Positions 8,850 to 17,332 of a stretch of DNA of 64,000 nucleotides are shown piece by piece (the first letter of the stretch is position 1; the number at the start of each line of letters is the position of its first letter). The translations under genes and the position numbers were made by a program. Source of the stretch: Thermoproteus uzoniensis 768-20 (GTDB lineage: Archaea; Thermoproteota; Thermoprotei; Thermoproteales; Thermoproteaceae); the NCBI RefSeq assembly GCF_000193375.1, contig NC_015315.1:1620622-1684621 (forward strand). The letters are read 5' to 3'. The notes beneath the pieces are model-generated. The model was not told where the DNA came from and did no database searches. It saw nothing but the letters and a program-made list of their open reading frames with translations.

Positions 8850-8963
8850 GCGGGGGCCGGGATTCGAACCCGGGTCCTCCCGGTTGCTCGGGCCGGGAGC
8901 CCTTTATGAGCCCTACGCGGGGCTACGCCCCTGGGCGCTCCAACCAGGCTGAGCTACCCCCGC
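8850..8963 (-). tRNA. tRNA-Met (anticodon CAT) with two introns
   Basis: Acceptor GCGGGGG/CCCCCGC, D-stem GCTC/GAGC, T-arm CCGGG-TTCGAAT-CCCGG. The anticodon loop CTCATAA is followed by about 20 nt before the 3' stem strand CCGGG, a canonical-position intron. The 5' stem strand is also split: CCC, then about 20 nt containing a GGGGC/GCCCC hairpin, then GG, implying a second intron near position 29/30. Removing both gives a 74-nt elongator-type tRNA. No CCA is encoded. Confidence 0.82.
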
Positions 8964-9041
8964 CAGTCCCCACATATATTCGGGTTTAAAGCCTTTCTCT
9001 CACATGTTTGTGTTCTTGACCGCGGTCCTTCTCGATCGGCT

Positions 9042-9085
9042 CGAGCAACCGGGAGGACCCGAATGAAATCCCGGCGGCCCCACCA
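9042..9085 (+). repeat. Chimeric tRNA fragment (tRNA-Met piece fused to tRNA-Pro 3' end)
   Basis: Bases 9042-9061 are identical to the tRNA-Met gene at 8871-8890 in inverted orientation, including six intron bases. After AAT, bases 9065-9085 are identical to the 3' end of tRNA-Pro with CCA (573-593, also inverted), including the last base of its T-loop intron. It cannot fold as a tRNA. The copies were therefore made at DNA level. Confidence 0.8.
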
Positions 9086-9156
9086 CTACTCTCAATTTCC
9101 GGCGATTCCGCTCGCCCCTCCTATGGAATAATTAGTAGATTTTTGTTGAAAGGTAT

Positions 9157-9893
9157 TCATCGGCACAGCCCCAACGCTCTGCACACCGGCTCTAGGCGCA
9201 TGAGGGCGTCGAGGGCGCCGCCCTTGAGCAGTATCTGTTTTTCCTTTCTGCTCCACTTCTCAATGCCGAGGGCCTTAAGCAAGGCGGCGGTCCTCGCGTA
9301 GTCCGCCTCGCGCCCTCCCTCCGCGCCGGCGTGTATGTTGACGTATCCCATCGCGGCGCCGTCTCTGGCCTTGTAGAACCTCACCTCTTTCTTTACCGCG
9401 GCTTCCTTCTCCGCGTCGGAGGCCTTAGCCCTCGCCCTCACGACAAAGTGCTCCTTTGTGCCGCCGCGCTCTACGCCGGCCTCAACCTCCTCTATACGCA
9501 CTTTCAGCCGCCTGCCCCCGACCTCAACCTCCTTCTCTATTGGCGGCTTCACGGAGCCCCACATCTCGCCCTCCCGGAAGTACTGCTCCAGCCGCTCGCG
9601 CGCCTCCTTGCCCCTAACCTCGGCTTCCTTTAGGAGCATTTCCTTCAGCCACTGCGCCCTCTCCCTCGCCACGCCGTGGAGAGCGAGCCACCCTATGTAC
9701 CTCAGCCCATCCGCCGTTATGCAGACAAAGCCCCTCTCGCCTCCCTCCGGCTCTCTGGCGGTGAAGTGGATAAAGCACCAATCGCCTTCACAGCTGTCCC
9801 TCAGACCAAGCCCCTTCAGAAGCTCGACGGCCTTTCGGAGGTGCCGCGTCCGCGACTGCGTGTAGGGCCCTCTCGGCCTCTTCGAGATCTGCC
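9157..9893 (-). pseudogene. PaREP2b-family protein, 5'-truncated and frameshifted
   Basis: The long frame (stop side 9157, first in-frame GTG at 9672) ends with the segment AAMGYVNIHAGAEGGREADY and then LKALGIEKWSR and ALMRLEPVCRALGLC, which I recognise as the C-terminus of PaREP2b proteins of Pyrobaculum/Thermoproteus. Translation continues convincingly upstream of 9672 without any start codon: EGDWCFIHFTAREPEGGERG, then FVCITADGLRYIGWLALHG. At about 9840 the coherent reading moves into another frame (VPVAADLEEAERALHAVADA). So the gene has lost its start and carries at least one frameshift. PaREP families are multicopy repeats of unknown function. Confidence 0.75.
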
Positions 9894-9910
9894 GCTACGG
9901 GCACTTTCCC

Positions 9911-10102
9911 CTAGGCAGAGAAGCGCCAGAGCCGTCCCCCGCATCCACGAAGGCCGGCCCAAAGCCTGAGGTAGATAGCCAGCGATGAAGCCACAAACGT
10001 CTTGCCGACGCCACCCGGCCCAACAACAGCAAGCCTCACAGAGAGGGAAAGACATAAAGCCAACTGACACAACAGCCGCGCCCCAAGAGCCGCAATAGAC
10101 AC
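9911..10102 (-). pseudogene. Remnant of a P-loop ATPase
   Basis: One frame contains SVRLAVVGPGGVGKTFVASS followed by LAIYL, a Walker A motif of the ParA/MinD or related P-loop class. It opens without a plausible N-terminus and terminates about 20 residues after the motif. Flanking text in the neighbouring frames looks coding as well, so this is a decayed gene rather than a small protein. It may be the 5' partner of the adjacent PaREP2b relic. Confidence 0.55.
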
Positions 10103-10234
10103 GCAACCCCAACAAAAACAGCCATTTATTACTACAGGATCTGGAGAAGCCGGATATATGTATCTAGATTGGGTTATTGGAACATTCGGAGTTCCCTATG
10201 AGATAACTATACCATAAGAAAAAATAATGAAAAA
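10103..10234. other. AT-rich spacer
   Basis: No gene. Base composition changes here from GC-rich to clearly AT-rich, and this continues into the 3' half of the exported-protein gene that ends at 10235. Confidence 0.5.
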
Positions 10235-10930
10235 TTAGCTATAAAAGTTACCCTCTTTTTGTTGAACAAATAGTAAGCTATATCCATTTCCAGCTTCATA
10301 TCCCCAAGGTATTAGTGTATTGTTATTCATTACTATTACGTAACTTCCTACAAATTCGTTATTGTAGCTTTGTAATGATTTTATTTCATAAAATATAGAT
10401 CCGGGATATTGGCTTATCCATATTGATGACATAGGATTTGCGTATGCAGATTCCTTATATCCAGTATCTAATGCATACATTAGTTTGTTTACATCTTTTG
10501 GGTCTGTAACTAGTATTGTCCAGTCTCCTGGATTTACCCTATCCAGCAGTATTGTGTTTCCCTCTATGGGTATTTTCACTGTCCCTGTCGTGTTTCCGAT
10601 AACTACTACGTAGGCTAGCGGCTGGAATTGTGTGCCGTATGGCTGGGGTAGCGTAGTTCCCGTATATCTCTGGTTGAACTGCTCGATTGTGCTGACTGCG
10701 TTCTTCAGCGCTGTGCTTGAGGCGTTGTATGTGCCTAGGCCGTGCCAGTTTCCTTGGGTGTCGTAGTAGCCTAGCTCGTAGACTCCTCCCCTAGGCAGTA
10801 GAAAGACGTAGGGCGCCTCCACAGCCACGTAGCTGACCGGCGGGCCCGAGGGGCGCGAGAAGAAGAGAAGGAGGACAACGACGGCAGCCACGACGGCGAC
10901 GGCAACAGCCGCCACAAGCCACAGACGCAT
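10235..10930 (-). CDS. Membrane-anchored extracellular protein of unknown family
   Basis: About 231 aa with one N-terminal membrane segment (residues 3-25, AAVAVAVVAAVVVLLLFF) and an otherwise extracellular body rich in Tyr, Asn, Thr and Ser. Several N-glycosylation sequons are visible (NAS, NTT). The family is not recognised. The ATG at 10930 is chosen because TTTAAAAA (10951-10958) is 26 bp upstream. Composition is striking: the first 100 codons use GC-rich codons like the neighbours, but from about 10560 to the end A/T-ending codons dominate, suggesting a different origin or a fast-evolving, cell-surface-exposed part. Confidence 0.75.
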   Translation of the reverse strand: MRLWLVAAVAVAVVAAVVVLLLFFSRPSGPPVSYVAVEAPYVFLLPRGGVYELGYYDTQGNWHGLGTYNASSTALKNAVSTIEQFNQRYTGTTLPQPYGTQFQPLAYVVVIGNTTGTVKIPIEGNTILLDRVNPGDWTILVTDPKDVNKLMYALDTGYKESAYANPMSSIWISQYPGSIFYEIKSLQSYNNEFVGSYVIVMNNNTLIPWGYEAGNGYSLLFVQQKEGNFYS

Positions 10931-10972
10931 ACCCAAGACAAGCCCCTCATTTTAAAAATTGACTACGCGTAT

Positions 10973-12094
10973 TCACGTCTGGACCGCGGCCGAGAGCCTC
11001 TTAGCGTCATCTTCGCAGTATTTTCGCCCCCTCCACTCGACGCATCTGACGAACGCCGAGGCCCACACGACGGCCGGTATGACGAAGTTCCCCAGGGCCC
11101 ACGTGGCCAAGACCTCCAACGGGCTTGTCCTTATGCCCGCGTGCCTCTCCACGCCCTTGGCTCTGACGAAGTCCTTTGCCAGGTTGATCAGCGGTATGGA
11201 GAGGCCTAGGGCGAGCGCCGGCGCGCCGGTGGCGAGGCCTGCCGCGGGCATCGCTATGCCGAAGGCGAAGTTCAGCGTATATATGGCTAGGCCCACGATC
11301 CAGCCCCGGCGCGCGTACCATTTAACCATGAGGACTTGCCTCACGGCCCACTTGAACATGTCGCCCCATCTGCATAGGGGGTCGGGCGTCGGCGCTATGG
11401 ACCTCCGGGAGAACCATATTCTGCCTCCCAGCTCCTTGACGGCGCTGTAGGTGGCGTAGTCGTCGCTGATGTACTGGGGGAGCCTCTCGGCTATCCTCCC
11501 TCTTTCGACCACATCCCTCCTCAACGCCGTGGAGCCTCCCCAGAGGAATCTCGAGCGGGGGTCCTGCATGGCCGAAAAGGCGGTGTTGCTGACGGCGGCT
11601 CTGGCCCTCGTGCAGAGGCTCCGCCCCACGTACCACCTATATGTAGTCGCTGCGTCATACGCCGACAGAGGCGCCGTGAGGCCCTCCAGCCACTCGGGGC
11701 CCGGCCTTATATCGTCGTCGGCCAGCACTACGCAGTCGCCTCGCGTGGCCTCGAGGGCCTTTGCCAACGCCCAGCTCTTGCCGGGGACGCCGGGCGCCGG
11801 CCTTGCGATGAGGATCTCGCCGAACTTCGACGCGACGGACGCCGCGGGGTCGCCCGCGTCGTCGACCACGAACACGTATCTGGCCCTGCCCCTTGTGAGC
11901 CTCTGCCGCGCCATCGCCGCCAGGTTCTCCTCCAGGCCTGGAGGGGTTCCTCTCAGGGGGACTATCACGTCCACCTCGCGGCAGGTCTGGCCGTGGCGCT
12001 CCTCGACCGACCAGAACTTCGCCTCCCTGTACAGGCCGGCGAGGGCCAAGGCGGCGAGCGCCAGAGAGACGGCTACGAGGACGGCGATCACCAC
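10973..12094 (-). CDS. Membrane glycosyltransferase, family 2
   Basis: 373 aa: an N-terminal membrane helix (1-22), a GT-A catalytic domain (about 40-260) and three or four C-terminal membrane helices. GT2 signatures are VDVIVPLRGTPPGLEENL, the DDA pair in YVFVVDDAGD, the metal-binding DDD in CVVLADDDIRPGPEW, and a YISDDY motif at the acceptor site. WKYARR-like basic residues precede the membrane segments. The arrangement resembles ceramide-glucosyltransferase-like and processive GT2 enzymes. It probably transfers sugars to lipids or cell-surface glycans. A GCTTAAAAAG box lies 24-26 bp before the GTG start. The divergent gene begins at 12224. Confidence 0.88.
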   Translation of the reverse strand: MVIAVLVAVSLALAALALAGLYREAKFWSVEERHGQTCREVDVIVPLRGTPPGLEENLAAMARQRLTRGRARYVFVVDDAGDPAASVASKFGEILIARPAPGVPGKSWALAKALEATRGDCVVLADDDIRPGPEWLEGLTAPLSAYDAATTYRWYVGRSLCTRARAAVSNTAFSAMQDPRSRFLWGGSTALRRDVVERGRIAERLPQYISDDYATYSAVKELGGRIWFSRRSIAPTPDPLCRWGDMFKWAVRQVLMVKWYARRGWIVGLAIYTLNFAFGIAMPAAGLATGAPALALGLSIPLINLAKDFVRAKGVERHAGIRTSPLEVLATWALGNFVIPAVVWASAFVRCVEWRGRKYCEDDAKRLSAAVQT

Positions 12095-12223
12095 GCCGCG
12101 GCGGCGCCGCGTCTTTTTAAGCGTTGTTCCCGCGGTTTAAATAGCCAACGCTCACGCGGCGTAAGATCAGGGATGGGATCCATTTTGAGAATTGCCTGTT
12201 TATAAGTCGGCGCGCCCCCATAT

Positions 12224-12724
12224 ATGGACGGCGTAAGGGAGTTCGACTTGACCTACGAACAGCTTTTCAGCGCCCCAGATAAGGAGGGGTCCATAGTGTC
12301 GGTGCGCGTCCATAGGAAGGTGAAGTCGGTGCTGGAGGAGCTGGCCAGGAAGGAGGGGCTCGACGGGGTCTCGGAGCTGGTGCGCTACCTCATAGCGGGC
12401 TACCTCATGGGCAAGTACAACATAGTGCGCCCCGAGAGGCGGGTGGTCGTGGAGCCCATAGTCCTCAACATAAACGTTGCGAAGGGAGGCGGCCGCGACG
12501 ACCTCGACGTGGAGCTCGCCTTGCAGGAGGTCGAGAAAATTGTAAGCGATGCCGAGGACTACTTGAGGAAGTTGGCCATGGGCGTGGTCATCAAGAACCC
12601 CGAGTATATCGCCAAGCTCAACAGACAGCTCGTCAAGGCCGCCAAGACGGCCAAAAGGATGGGCTTGGACGAGGTCTACGCCAAGATCTTGAAGCTCAAG
12701 TCGCAGCTCATGGTGTTGGGCTGA
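12224..12724 (+). CDS. Conserved protein with ribbon-helix-helix-like N-terminus
   Basis: 166 aa. Residues 25-65 (SIVSVRVHRKVKSVLEELAR, then VSELVRYLIAGYLMGKY) look like a ribbon-helix-helix DNA-binding fold: one beta strand followed by two helices. The C-terminal 80 residues are helical and charged (ELALQEVEKIVSDAEDYLRK), compatible with oligomerisation. Family not named. A GTTTATAAG box about 22 bp upstream fits a leaderless transcript. It precedes a small co-oriented gene by 30 bp, but that gene has its own TATA-like box. Confidence 0.75.
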   Translation: MDGVREFDLTYEQLFSAPDKEGSIVSVRVHRKVKSVLEELARKEGLDGVSELVRYLIAGYLMGKYNIVRPERRVVVEPIVLNINVAKGGGRDDLDVELALQEVEKIVSDAEDYLRKLAMGVVIKNPEYIAKLNRQLVKAAKTAKRMGLDEVYAKILKLKSQLMVLG

Positions 12725-12754
12725 AAGCTTATTAAGACGGCCGTTTGCGCGGGC

Positions 12755-13039
12755 ATGGTCTGCGAGAGGTGGGAGAGGCTTATGCAACAGGCCGAGAGGC
12801 AGGGCAATAAGGGCAAGGCGCTTGAGTTCAAGGAGAAGCTCGTGGAGTGTTTGGTCTACCAAACGCGGAGCCTCGTAGCAGAGCGGAGGCTCGACGAGGC
12901 GGAGGCCTTAATAAAGCAGGGGAGAGATGTGGCCAAGAAATACGGGATAGAGGAGCTTTCATTCCACCTGGACCTCGCCGAGAGGGAGATAAAGGCTATT
13001 AGGGAGAGGCGGGCCAAGGCGACTGCTCAGAGCTCGTAG
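12755..13039 (+). CDS. Small helical protein (TPR-like), 94 aa
   Basis: Almost entirely alpha-helical and charged: WERLMQQAERQGNKGKALEF, then AERRLDEAEALIKQGRDVAKKYG. The helix-pair spacing resembles one and a half TPR-like hairpins. Function unknown. A CTTATTAAG box lies about 24 bp upstream of the ATG. The 3' end overlaps the end of the convergent gene at 13027 by 13 bp. Confidence 0.7.
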   Translation: MVCERWERLMQQAERQGNKGKALEFKEKLVECLVYQTRSLVAERRLDEAEALIKQGRDVAKKYGIEELSFHLDLAEREIKAIRERRAKATAQSS

Positions 13040-13782
13040 ACCTCGTCGAGGAATTTAGACAGCCTGTTTATCTTCCTCCTGCTGGCGCCCACCACAGCCC
13101 CGTACTTTCCGAGCCCCACCGCGAGCACGTCGACGACTACGCCGCCCACCTCGCGGCCGGCGAGGACGAGGTAGCCCTGCGATCTGTACCTCCGCCAGAA
13201 GGAGTAGAGCCGCTCCGCCGCCTCGTCCCTCCGCGCCCTCATGGCGCCCGCCCTCTCCAATGCCCGCCCCAGCCCCTCCGCAACGGCGTAATAGTAAGGC
13301 GGCTTCTGAATCTTCCTTATCTCCATCTTGAGGCCGGGCACCCCGTCGACGGCCGAGAGCACGACGTAGGTCCCCGGGTATCTCGCCAGCGCCGAGAGTC
13401 TGTTGAGCACCGCCCTCTTGGCCTCGACCACGGGCACCACGGGCGTGTAGAGGCCGTGGCCCCTATAGGCGGCCGGCAAGACTGCGCCGAAGAGGTTGAC
13501 GAAGGCAGGCCTAAGGCCTCCCGCCTCGAGGAGCTCGGCCACCAGATACGGCGCCGCCTTCCTTATGCTGGACCTCCCCGGGCGGTAGAGCTGGAGGTTC
13601 CTCCTGAGCAGTCCGTGTAGCTTCGACGAGTTCAGCTCGACTGCGCGTCTGAGGACGTCCTCGTTGACGTCTTCCCAGCCGGCGAGATCGCCCAATATCT
13701 CGGCGATCAGCCAGCCAGGTGCGTCGTATACTCCGACAACCTCTCCAACGACCTTTCTTAAGGCGTCCACGTTCCCCAACAC
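13027..13782 (-). CDS. Hypothetical protein, about 251 aa
   Basis: Soluble, family not recognised. The N-terminal half is helical (AEILGDLAGWEDVNEDVLRR, LHGLLRRNLQLYRPGRSSIR). The C-terminal half has an alternating strand/helix pattern ending in DVLAVGLGKYGAVVGASRRK. The frame opens with a TTG at 13797, but the GTG at 13782 lies about 28 bp from the AT box TATTTAAAAA (13807-13816) that also serves the divergent creatininase-family gene, so I prefer it. Neighbouring genes give no pathway clue. Confidence 0.7.
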   Translation of the reverse strand: MLGNVDALRKVVGEVVGVYDAPGWLIAEILGDLAGWEDVNEDVLRRAVELNSSKLHGLLRRNLQLYRPGRSSIRKAAPYLVAELLEAGGLRPAFVNLFGAVLPAAYRGHGLYTPVVPVVEAKRAVLNRLSALARYPGTYVVLSAVDGVPGLKMEIRKIQKPPYYYAVAEGLGRALERAGAMRARRDEAAERLYSFWRRYRSQGYLVLAGREVGGVVVDVLAVGLGKYGAVVGASRRKINRLSKFLDEVYEL

Positions 13783-13806
13783 GGCATCCGCCGGCAATGG
13801 CGTCGC

Positions 13807-13816
13807 TATTTAAAAA
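13807..13816. promoter_or_regulatory. AT box shared by two divergent genes
   Basis: TATTTAAAAA lies 26 bp before the ATG at 13837 (plus) and about 28 bp before the GTG at 13782 (minus). No second box is visible between the two starts. Confidence 0.55.
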
Positions 13817-13836
13817 GTTATCCCGCGAGGGACTAT

Positions 13837-14568
13837 ATGAGGTGGGCCGAGCTTACCTGGCCGGAGTTCGAGAAGGCCGATAAGGCCGTGGCGGTCCTGC
13901 CCGTGGGGGTTGTGGAGGCGCACGGGCCGCACCTCCCTCTGGGCACCGACGCCTTGATGGCCATATACGTGGCCGAGAGGGCGGCGGAGGAGGCGGGCGC
14001 GCTCCTTCTGCCCCCGATCTGGTACGGCACGACCTACGTCTTGGATAGGTTCCCCGGCACCATATCCATATCTGCCGAGACGCTCTATAGGCTGTACAGG
14101 GACGTCTTCGCCGAGGTCGCGAGGAACGGCGTCAAGAACCTCGTCGTGGTTAACGGCCACGGGGGAAATATAGACGCCTTGAGGATGGCGGCTAAGGACG
14201 TGGCGAGGTCGGCCGACATGACCATAGTGGTCGTCAACTGGTGGATAGACCTAGCCAAGGAGGCCCGGCGCAGGGTCCTCGAGACCCCGGAGGGCCACGC
14301 GGCGGAGGACGAGACGAGCGAGGTCATAGCGGCCTACCCGCATCTGGTTAAGGCCGTGCCGAGAGATGCAGACGAGTGGGTCGAGATGAGGTACGCCGTA
14401 TACGGGCGGAGGGCCTACGAGGCCATGTACGCCAAGGCAGTGCAGGGCTACCCCTCGAGGGCCTCTAGGGAGAAGGGCGAGGAAATTCTCAGAGCCGCTG
14501 TCGAGGAGCTGAAATCGCTGATACTCGACCTAAAGGCCGGGAGGTTGCCTCTCGAGAGGAGGACGTAG
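13837..14568 (+). CDS. Creatininase-family amidohydrolase
   Basis: 243 aa, the usual length for the creatininase/ArfB superfamily of metal-dependent amidohydrolases. The signature PVGVVEAHGPHLPLGTD (about 23-39) supplies Glu, His and Asp metal ligands. VVNGHGGNIDALRMA (about 104-118) and GHAAEDETSEV (about 150-160) are the second and third conserved blocks. In archaea a member of this family (ArfB) deformylates an intermediate of riboflavin and F420 synthesis; other members act on creatinine-like or mycofactocin substrates. The exact substrate cannot be chosen from this sequence alone. Confidence 0.85.
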   Translation: MRWAELTWPEFEKADKAVAVLPVGVVEAHGPHLPLGTDALMAIYVAERAAEEAGALLLPPIWYGTTYVLDRFPGTISISAETLYRLYRDVFAEVARNGVKNLVVVNGHGGNIDALRMAAKDVARSADMTIVVVNWWIDLAKEARRRVLETPEGHAAEDETSEVIAAYPHLVKAVPRDADEWVEMRYAVYGRRAYEAMYAKAVQGYPSRASREKGEEILRAAVEELKSLILDLKAGRLPLERRT

Positions 14569-14583
14569 GCCTGAAAAAGCTTT

Positions 14584-17004
14584 TTACGATGCGCAGATCT
14601 GCCCGTTGGCTCCGTTTACGTTGACCCAATAGACGCCGCCGGACTGGAATATCTCGAAGACGTACTGCACGCCCGAGCTCGGCAGAGTTATGTTGGCCTC
14701 GTACAGGGTATACCCGCCGTACGTGCCCACGGGCTTGGCCAAGACGTCGTCGACGGGCCACCACCAGCTACCGTAGCCGTAGTGCAACACGGGGTAGACC
14801 GTCCCGCTGGACTGGACGGCCACCACTATGCCCACGGTGGAGCCCGCTGGGGCGTAGACGCAACCGGGCGCGGACGCCGGGCTGTAGGACGCGTAGCCGC
14901 CTCCTCCGTACACCCTGACCTGATACACGTAGGCGCTCTGCACGATGCCGCTCGGCGTCGGCAGAACGGTTATCCAGTAGTTGCCGTCGGCTGTCGACGT
15001 GGCGTGGGCGTAGTAGGTGTTGGAGCCCTGTACTATGTAGATGAATTCATAGTTACCCGGCTTGAGGTCCACCGTCGCCGTATAGACGTAGTTGTTGCCG
15101 TAGATCCCGCTGAAGTTCATGGGGACGAAGTATAGATACGTCCACGGCCCTCCGAAGTAGTTGACAGGGCCGAAGTGCAATACTGCCCTTATCAGCTGCG
15201 CGTCGGCGGGGTTGGGAGGCGAGTAGTTAGGCGACCAGACTTGTACGCTGAAGGTGTACGGCCCCTCCACCGTCACTATGCGCTCGAAGGGCGAGCCAGC
15301 CCAGCCTATCTGCGCGTTGCTCGAGAAGTATATGGGCTCGTCGAGAGGCCACGTATAGTTATAGCGCGCCGCCGCACAACGCGCGAAGGCTCTGAAGAGG
15401 TCGTCGAATATATACGGCGTCGCCGAGGCGAAATAACCGCTGTACCAGAAGAACCAGTCGCCCGCCTCCGCCTCGTACATGCAAGTCCAGTTGGCCACGT
15501 CCTGCCTCACGTTGTACAGAATAGTCCACGCCAAGTTCTGCTCCCAGTTGCCGACCCAGGTGGAGAAGTCGCCGGCCCAGGTGGAGGCGACCACGGGCCT
15601 CTCGAGCGGCAACGCCTTGGACTTAAGCGCCTCCACCGCCTCTAGAGTTGTGGCCATCTTCATGGTCCTATCGCTCTTTATGAGCCCGTAGAGGTACGTG
15701 AGGTACTGGACGCCGTCGTCCTTGAAGTACTGGAACGGGTTCTCGCCGTCAAGCGCTATCAAGACCACGCCCCTCTTCACGCCTGCCTGCTCCAGCTGGT
15801 ACTCCACCGATTTGATCATCCAATAGGTCTTATTGGCGGCGTAGAGGGGGCCGCGGCTGTTCACGTCGCCGCTGGCGCCGAACCCTATGTAGTTCGATAT
15901 CTGGTCGTCCCTGGCGAGTATATAGAGGCGGCCGTATTCGGTGGGTATGTACCACAGGGCGTAGTTGAGCACGCCGGGCGGACGGCCCAACGTTAAGGCC
16001 AGGGTGTCGCCCGATATGTAGGTGTAGTTGAAGCCGGCCTCCGCGACCAGCTCTAAAGCTTCCTGCGACACGGCCATCTCGGGCGGCCAGAGCCCTCTGG
16101 GCACGAACCCAAACGTCTGGTTATAGAAGGTCCTCGCTTCCAGCAACTGCCGGTACACGTCCTGCGGGTAGCTGAAGCCCGTGGGCGGCACTATTAGATA
16201 CGGATTGCTCTGTAGAGCCGACGTCAAGTTCGCCACTAGAGGCATTATTGGGTAGTACATGGGGGTAGTCACGAACTCTATCGAGCCCGACCCGCCACCC
16301 CTCTCCTCTATCAGCTGGAGGAGCCTCTCCGCGTATCTCTGGAACCCCGCCAGCAGGAGATCCCGTTGCTGTATCGTGAAGTGAGTCGTACAGTTGCTGG
16401 CCAGCGCGTAGAGATATATGGGCCTTAGCTGGGGGTCGCGCTCCAGGATATAGACGTTGTACCAAGCTAGGTTGAAGAGGGTCTGGAGATCTAGGTAGTC
16501 TTGCGGCGTGAAGTTCTGGAGGGCCCACTGGATGCCGTTCTGCTTCACCTCTTGATATATGCAGTAGTACCTAGGGTATCGCTCTATCTGTATAGGCGCT
16601 ACATCGAAGAAGCGCTCCAGTATGAAGAGCTTCTGGGCTTCCGATAGGGAGTACGGGTCGGCCTCAGAGGCTTGGAGGTAGGGGTCGTCGTATTTCCCCT
16701 GGGCCACAATCTCTATCTGTTCGAGTAATGTCGGCGTGAAGTCGAAGGTGACATGGGCGTGTTCGGCCAGAGCCAATGCAACCATGGGGTAATAGCCCTT
16801 GGTGACCCAGAGCCGCGGCCAGGGCGCCAACACCATGCCGTTCGGCAATACGTAGGGCGGCTGGTGCATGTGCCAGAGGAAGACCACGTACAGCCTAGTG
16901 TGGATCGTATAGGCCTTGGAGGAGCCGTTCACCGCGGCTAGGCCATACGAGGCCAATGCCAACAGCAACAAAACCGTTACGGCTAATATTAGTTTCTTAT
17001 TCAT
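14584..17004 (-). CDS. Secreted GH57 glycoside hydrolase (amylopullulanase-like)
   Basis: 806 aa with a signal peptide (residues 1-23, MNKKLILAVTVLLLLALASY). GH57 region 1 is WHMHQPPY (H45 and H47). The catalytic nucleophile is E309 in GLWPPEMAVS, and the acid/base is D419 in IALDGENPF. The STWAGDFSTWVGNWEQN block near 470 matches the fifth conserved region. The C-terminal 250 residues are beta-sandwich-like and rich in Tyr, Gly and Trp (GYGSWWWPVDDV), probably carbohydrate-binding. It likely degrades alpha-glucans outside the cell, feeding the hexokinase pathway. A GTTAAAAAG box lies 26 bp upstream of the ATG. Confidence 0.92.
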   Translation of the reverse strand: MNKKLILAVTVLLLLALASYGLAAVNGSSKAYTIHTRLYVVFLWHMHQPPYVLPNGMVLAPWPRLWVTKGYYPMVALALAEHAHVTFDFTPTLLEQIEIVAQGKYDDPYLQASEADPYSLSEAQKLFILERFFDVAPIQIERYPRYYCIYQEVKQNGIQWALQNFTPQDYLDLQTLFNLAWYNVYILERDPQLRPIYLYALASNCTTHFTIQQRDLLLAGFQRYAERLLQLIEERGGGSGSIEFVTTPMYYPIMPLVANLTSALQSNPYLIVPPTGFSYPQDVYRQLLEARTFYNQTFGFVPRGLWPPEMAVSQEALELVAEAGFNYTYISGDTLALTLGRPPGVLNYALWYIPTEYGRLYILARDDQISNYIGFGASGDVNSRGPLYAANKTYWMIKSVEYQLEQAGVKRGVVLIALDGENPFQYFKDDGVQYLTYLYGLIKSDRTMKMATTLEAVEALKSKALPLERPVVASTWAGDFSTWVGNWEQNLAWTILYNVRQDVANWTCMYEAEAGDWFFWYSGYFASATPYIFDDLFRAFARCAAARYNYTWPLDEPIYFSSNAQIGWAGSPFERIVTVEGPYTFSVQVWSPNYSPPNPADAQLIRAVLHFGPVNYFGGPWTYLYFVPMNFSGIYGNNYVYTATVDLKPGNYEFIYIVQGSNTYYAHATSTADGNYWITVLPTPSGIVQSAYVYQVRVYGGGGYASYSPASAPGCVYAPAGSTVGIVVAVQSSGTVYPVLHYGYGSWWWPVDDVLAKPVGTYGGYTLYEANITLPSSGVQYVFEIFQSGGVYWVNVNGANGQICAS

Positions 17005-17119
17005 AGAGAAATATAATGTAGGATCTTTTTAACAATTCCGCATATAAGCGCGATAGGCTTGCGCGGCACGCCGGCCGTCTGTGGACATTTATACAGAACC
17101 CATTACATGAGGCGGAGGA

Positions 17120-17233
17120 TTGTGGCGGGGTCTTTTGGACGCCTCTGGGAGTATTGGGAGCCTTTGGGGATTCCTACGGGCTGCGTTCGGGCTAGCCCTG
17201 GTCGCGTTGTTGTCGACCCTCATATTTGCCTAG
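17120..17233 (+). CDS. Possible 37-aa membrane peptide
   Basis: A TTG start about 28 bp after a CATTTATAC box opens a 37-codon frame ending LRAAFGLALVALLSTLIFA, a plausible single membrane helix preceded by basic residues. No family is recognised. The rest of the 17005-17332 interval shows no other feature apart from the TATA box (CTTTTTAAT) of the downstream phosphodiesterase gene. Confidence 0.3.
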   Translation: MWRGLLDASGSIGSLWGFLRAAFGLALVALLSTLIFA

Positions 17234-17332
17234 TGTGGATCTACAGGAGACTTTTTAGACAACTGGCCGCCCGCACGCTGGGCCCTAGCCCGGCCAGGGC
17301 CATCTTTTTAATATTCATGGGCGACGTCGTGT

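Noticed and set aside
9018-9027. GACCGCGGTC palindrome near the tRNA chimera
   Set aside because: Ten-base GC-rich palindromes are expected by chance in this composition and no second copy was seen.
12131-12200. Extra TATA-like box (GTTTAAATAG) upstream of the 12224 gene
   Set aside because: It could drive a short RNA, but no C/D boxes, tRNA fold or frame follows it.
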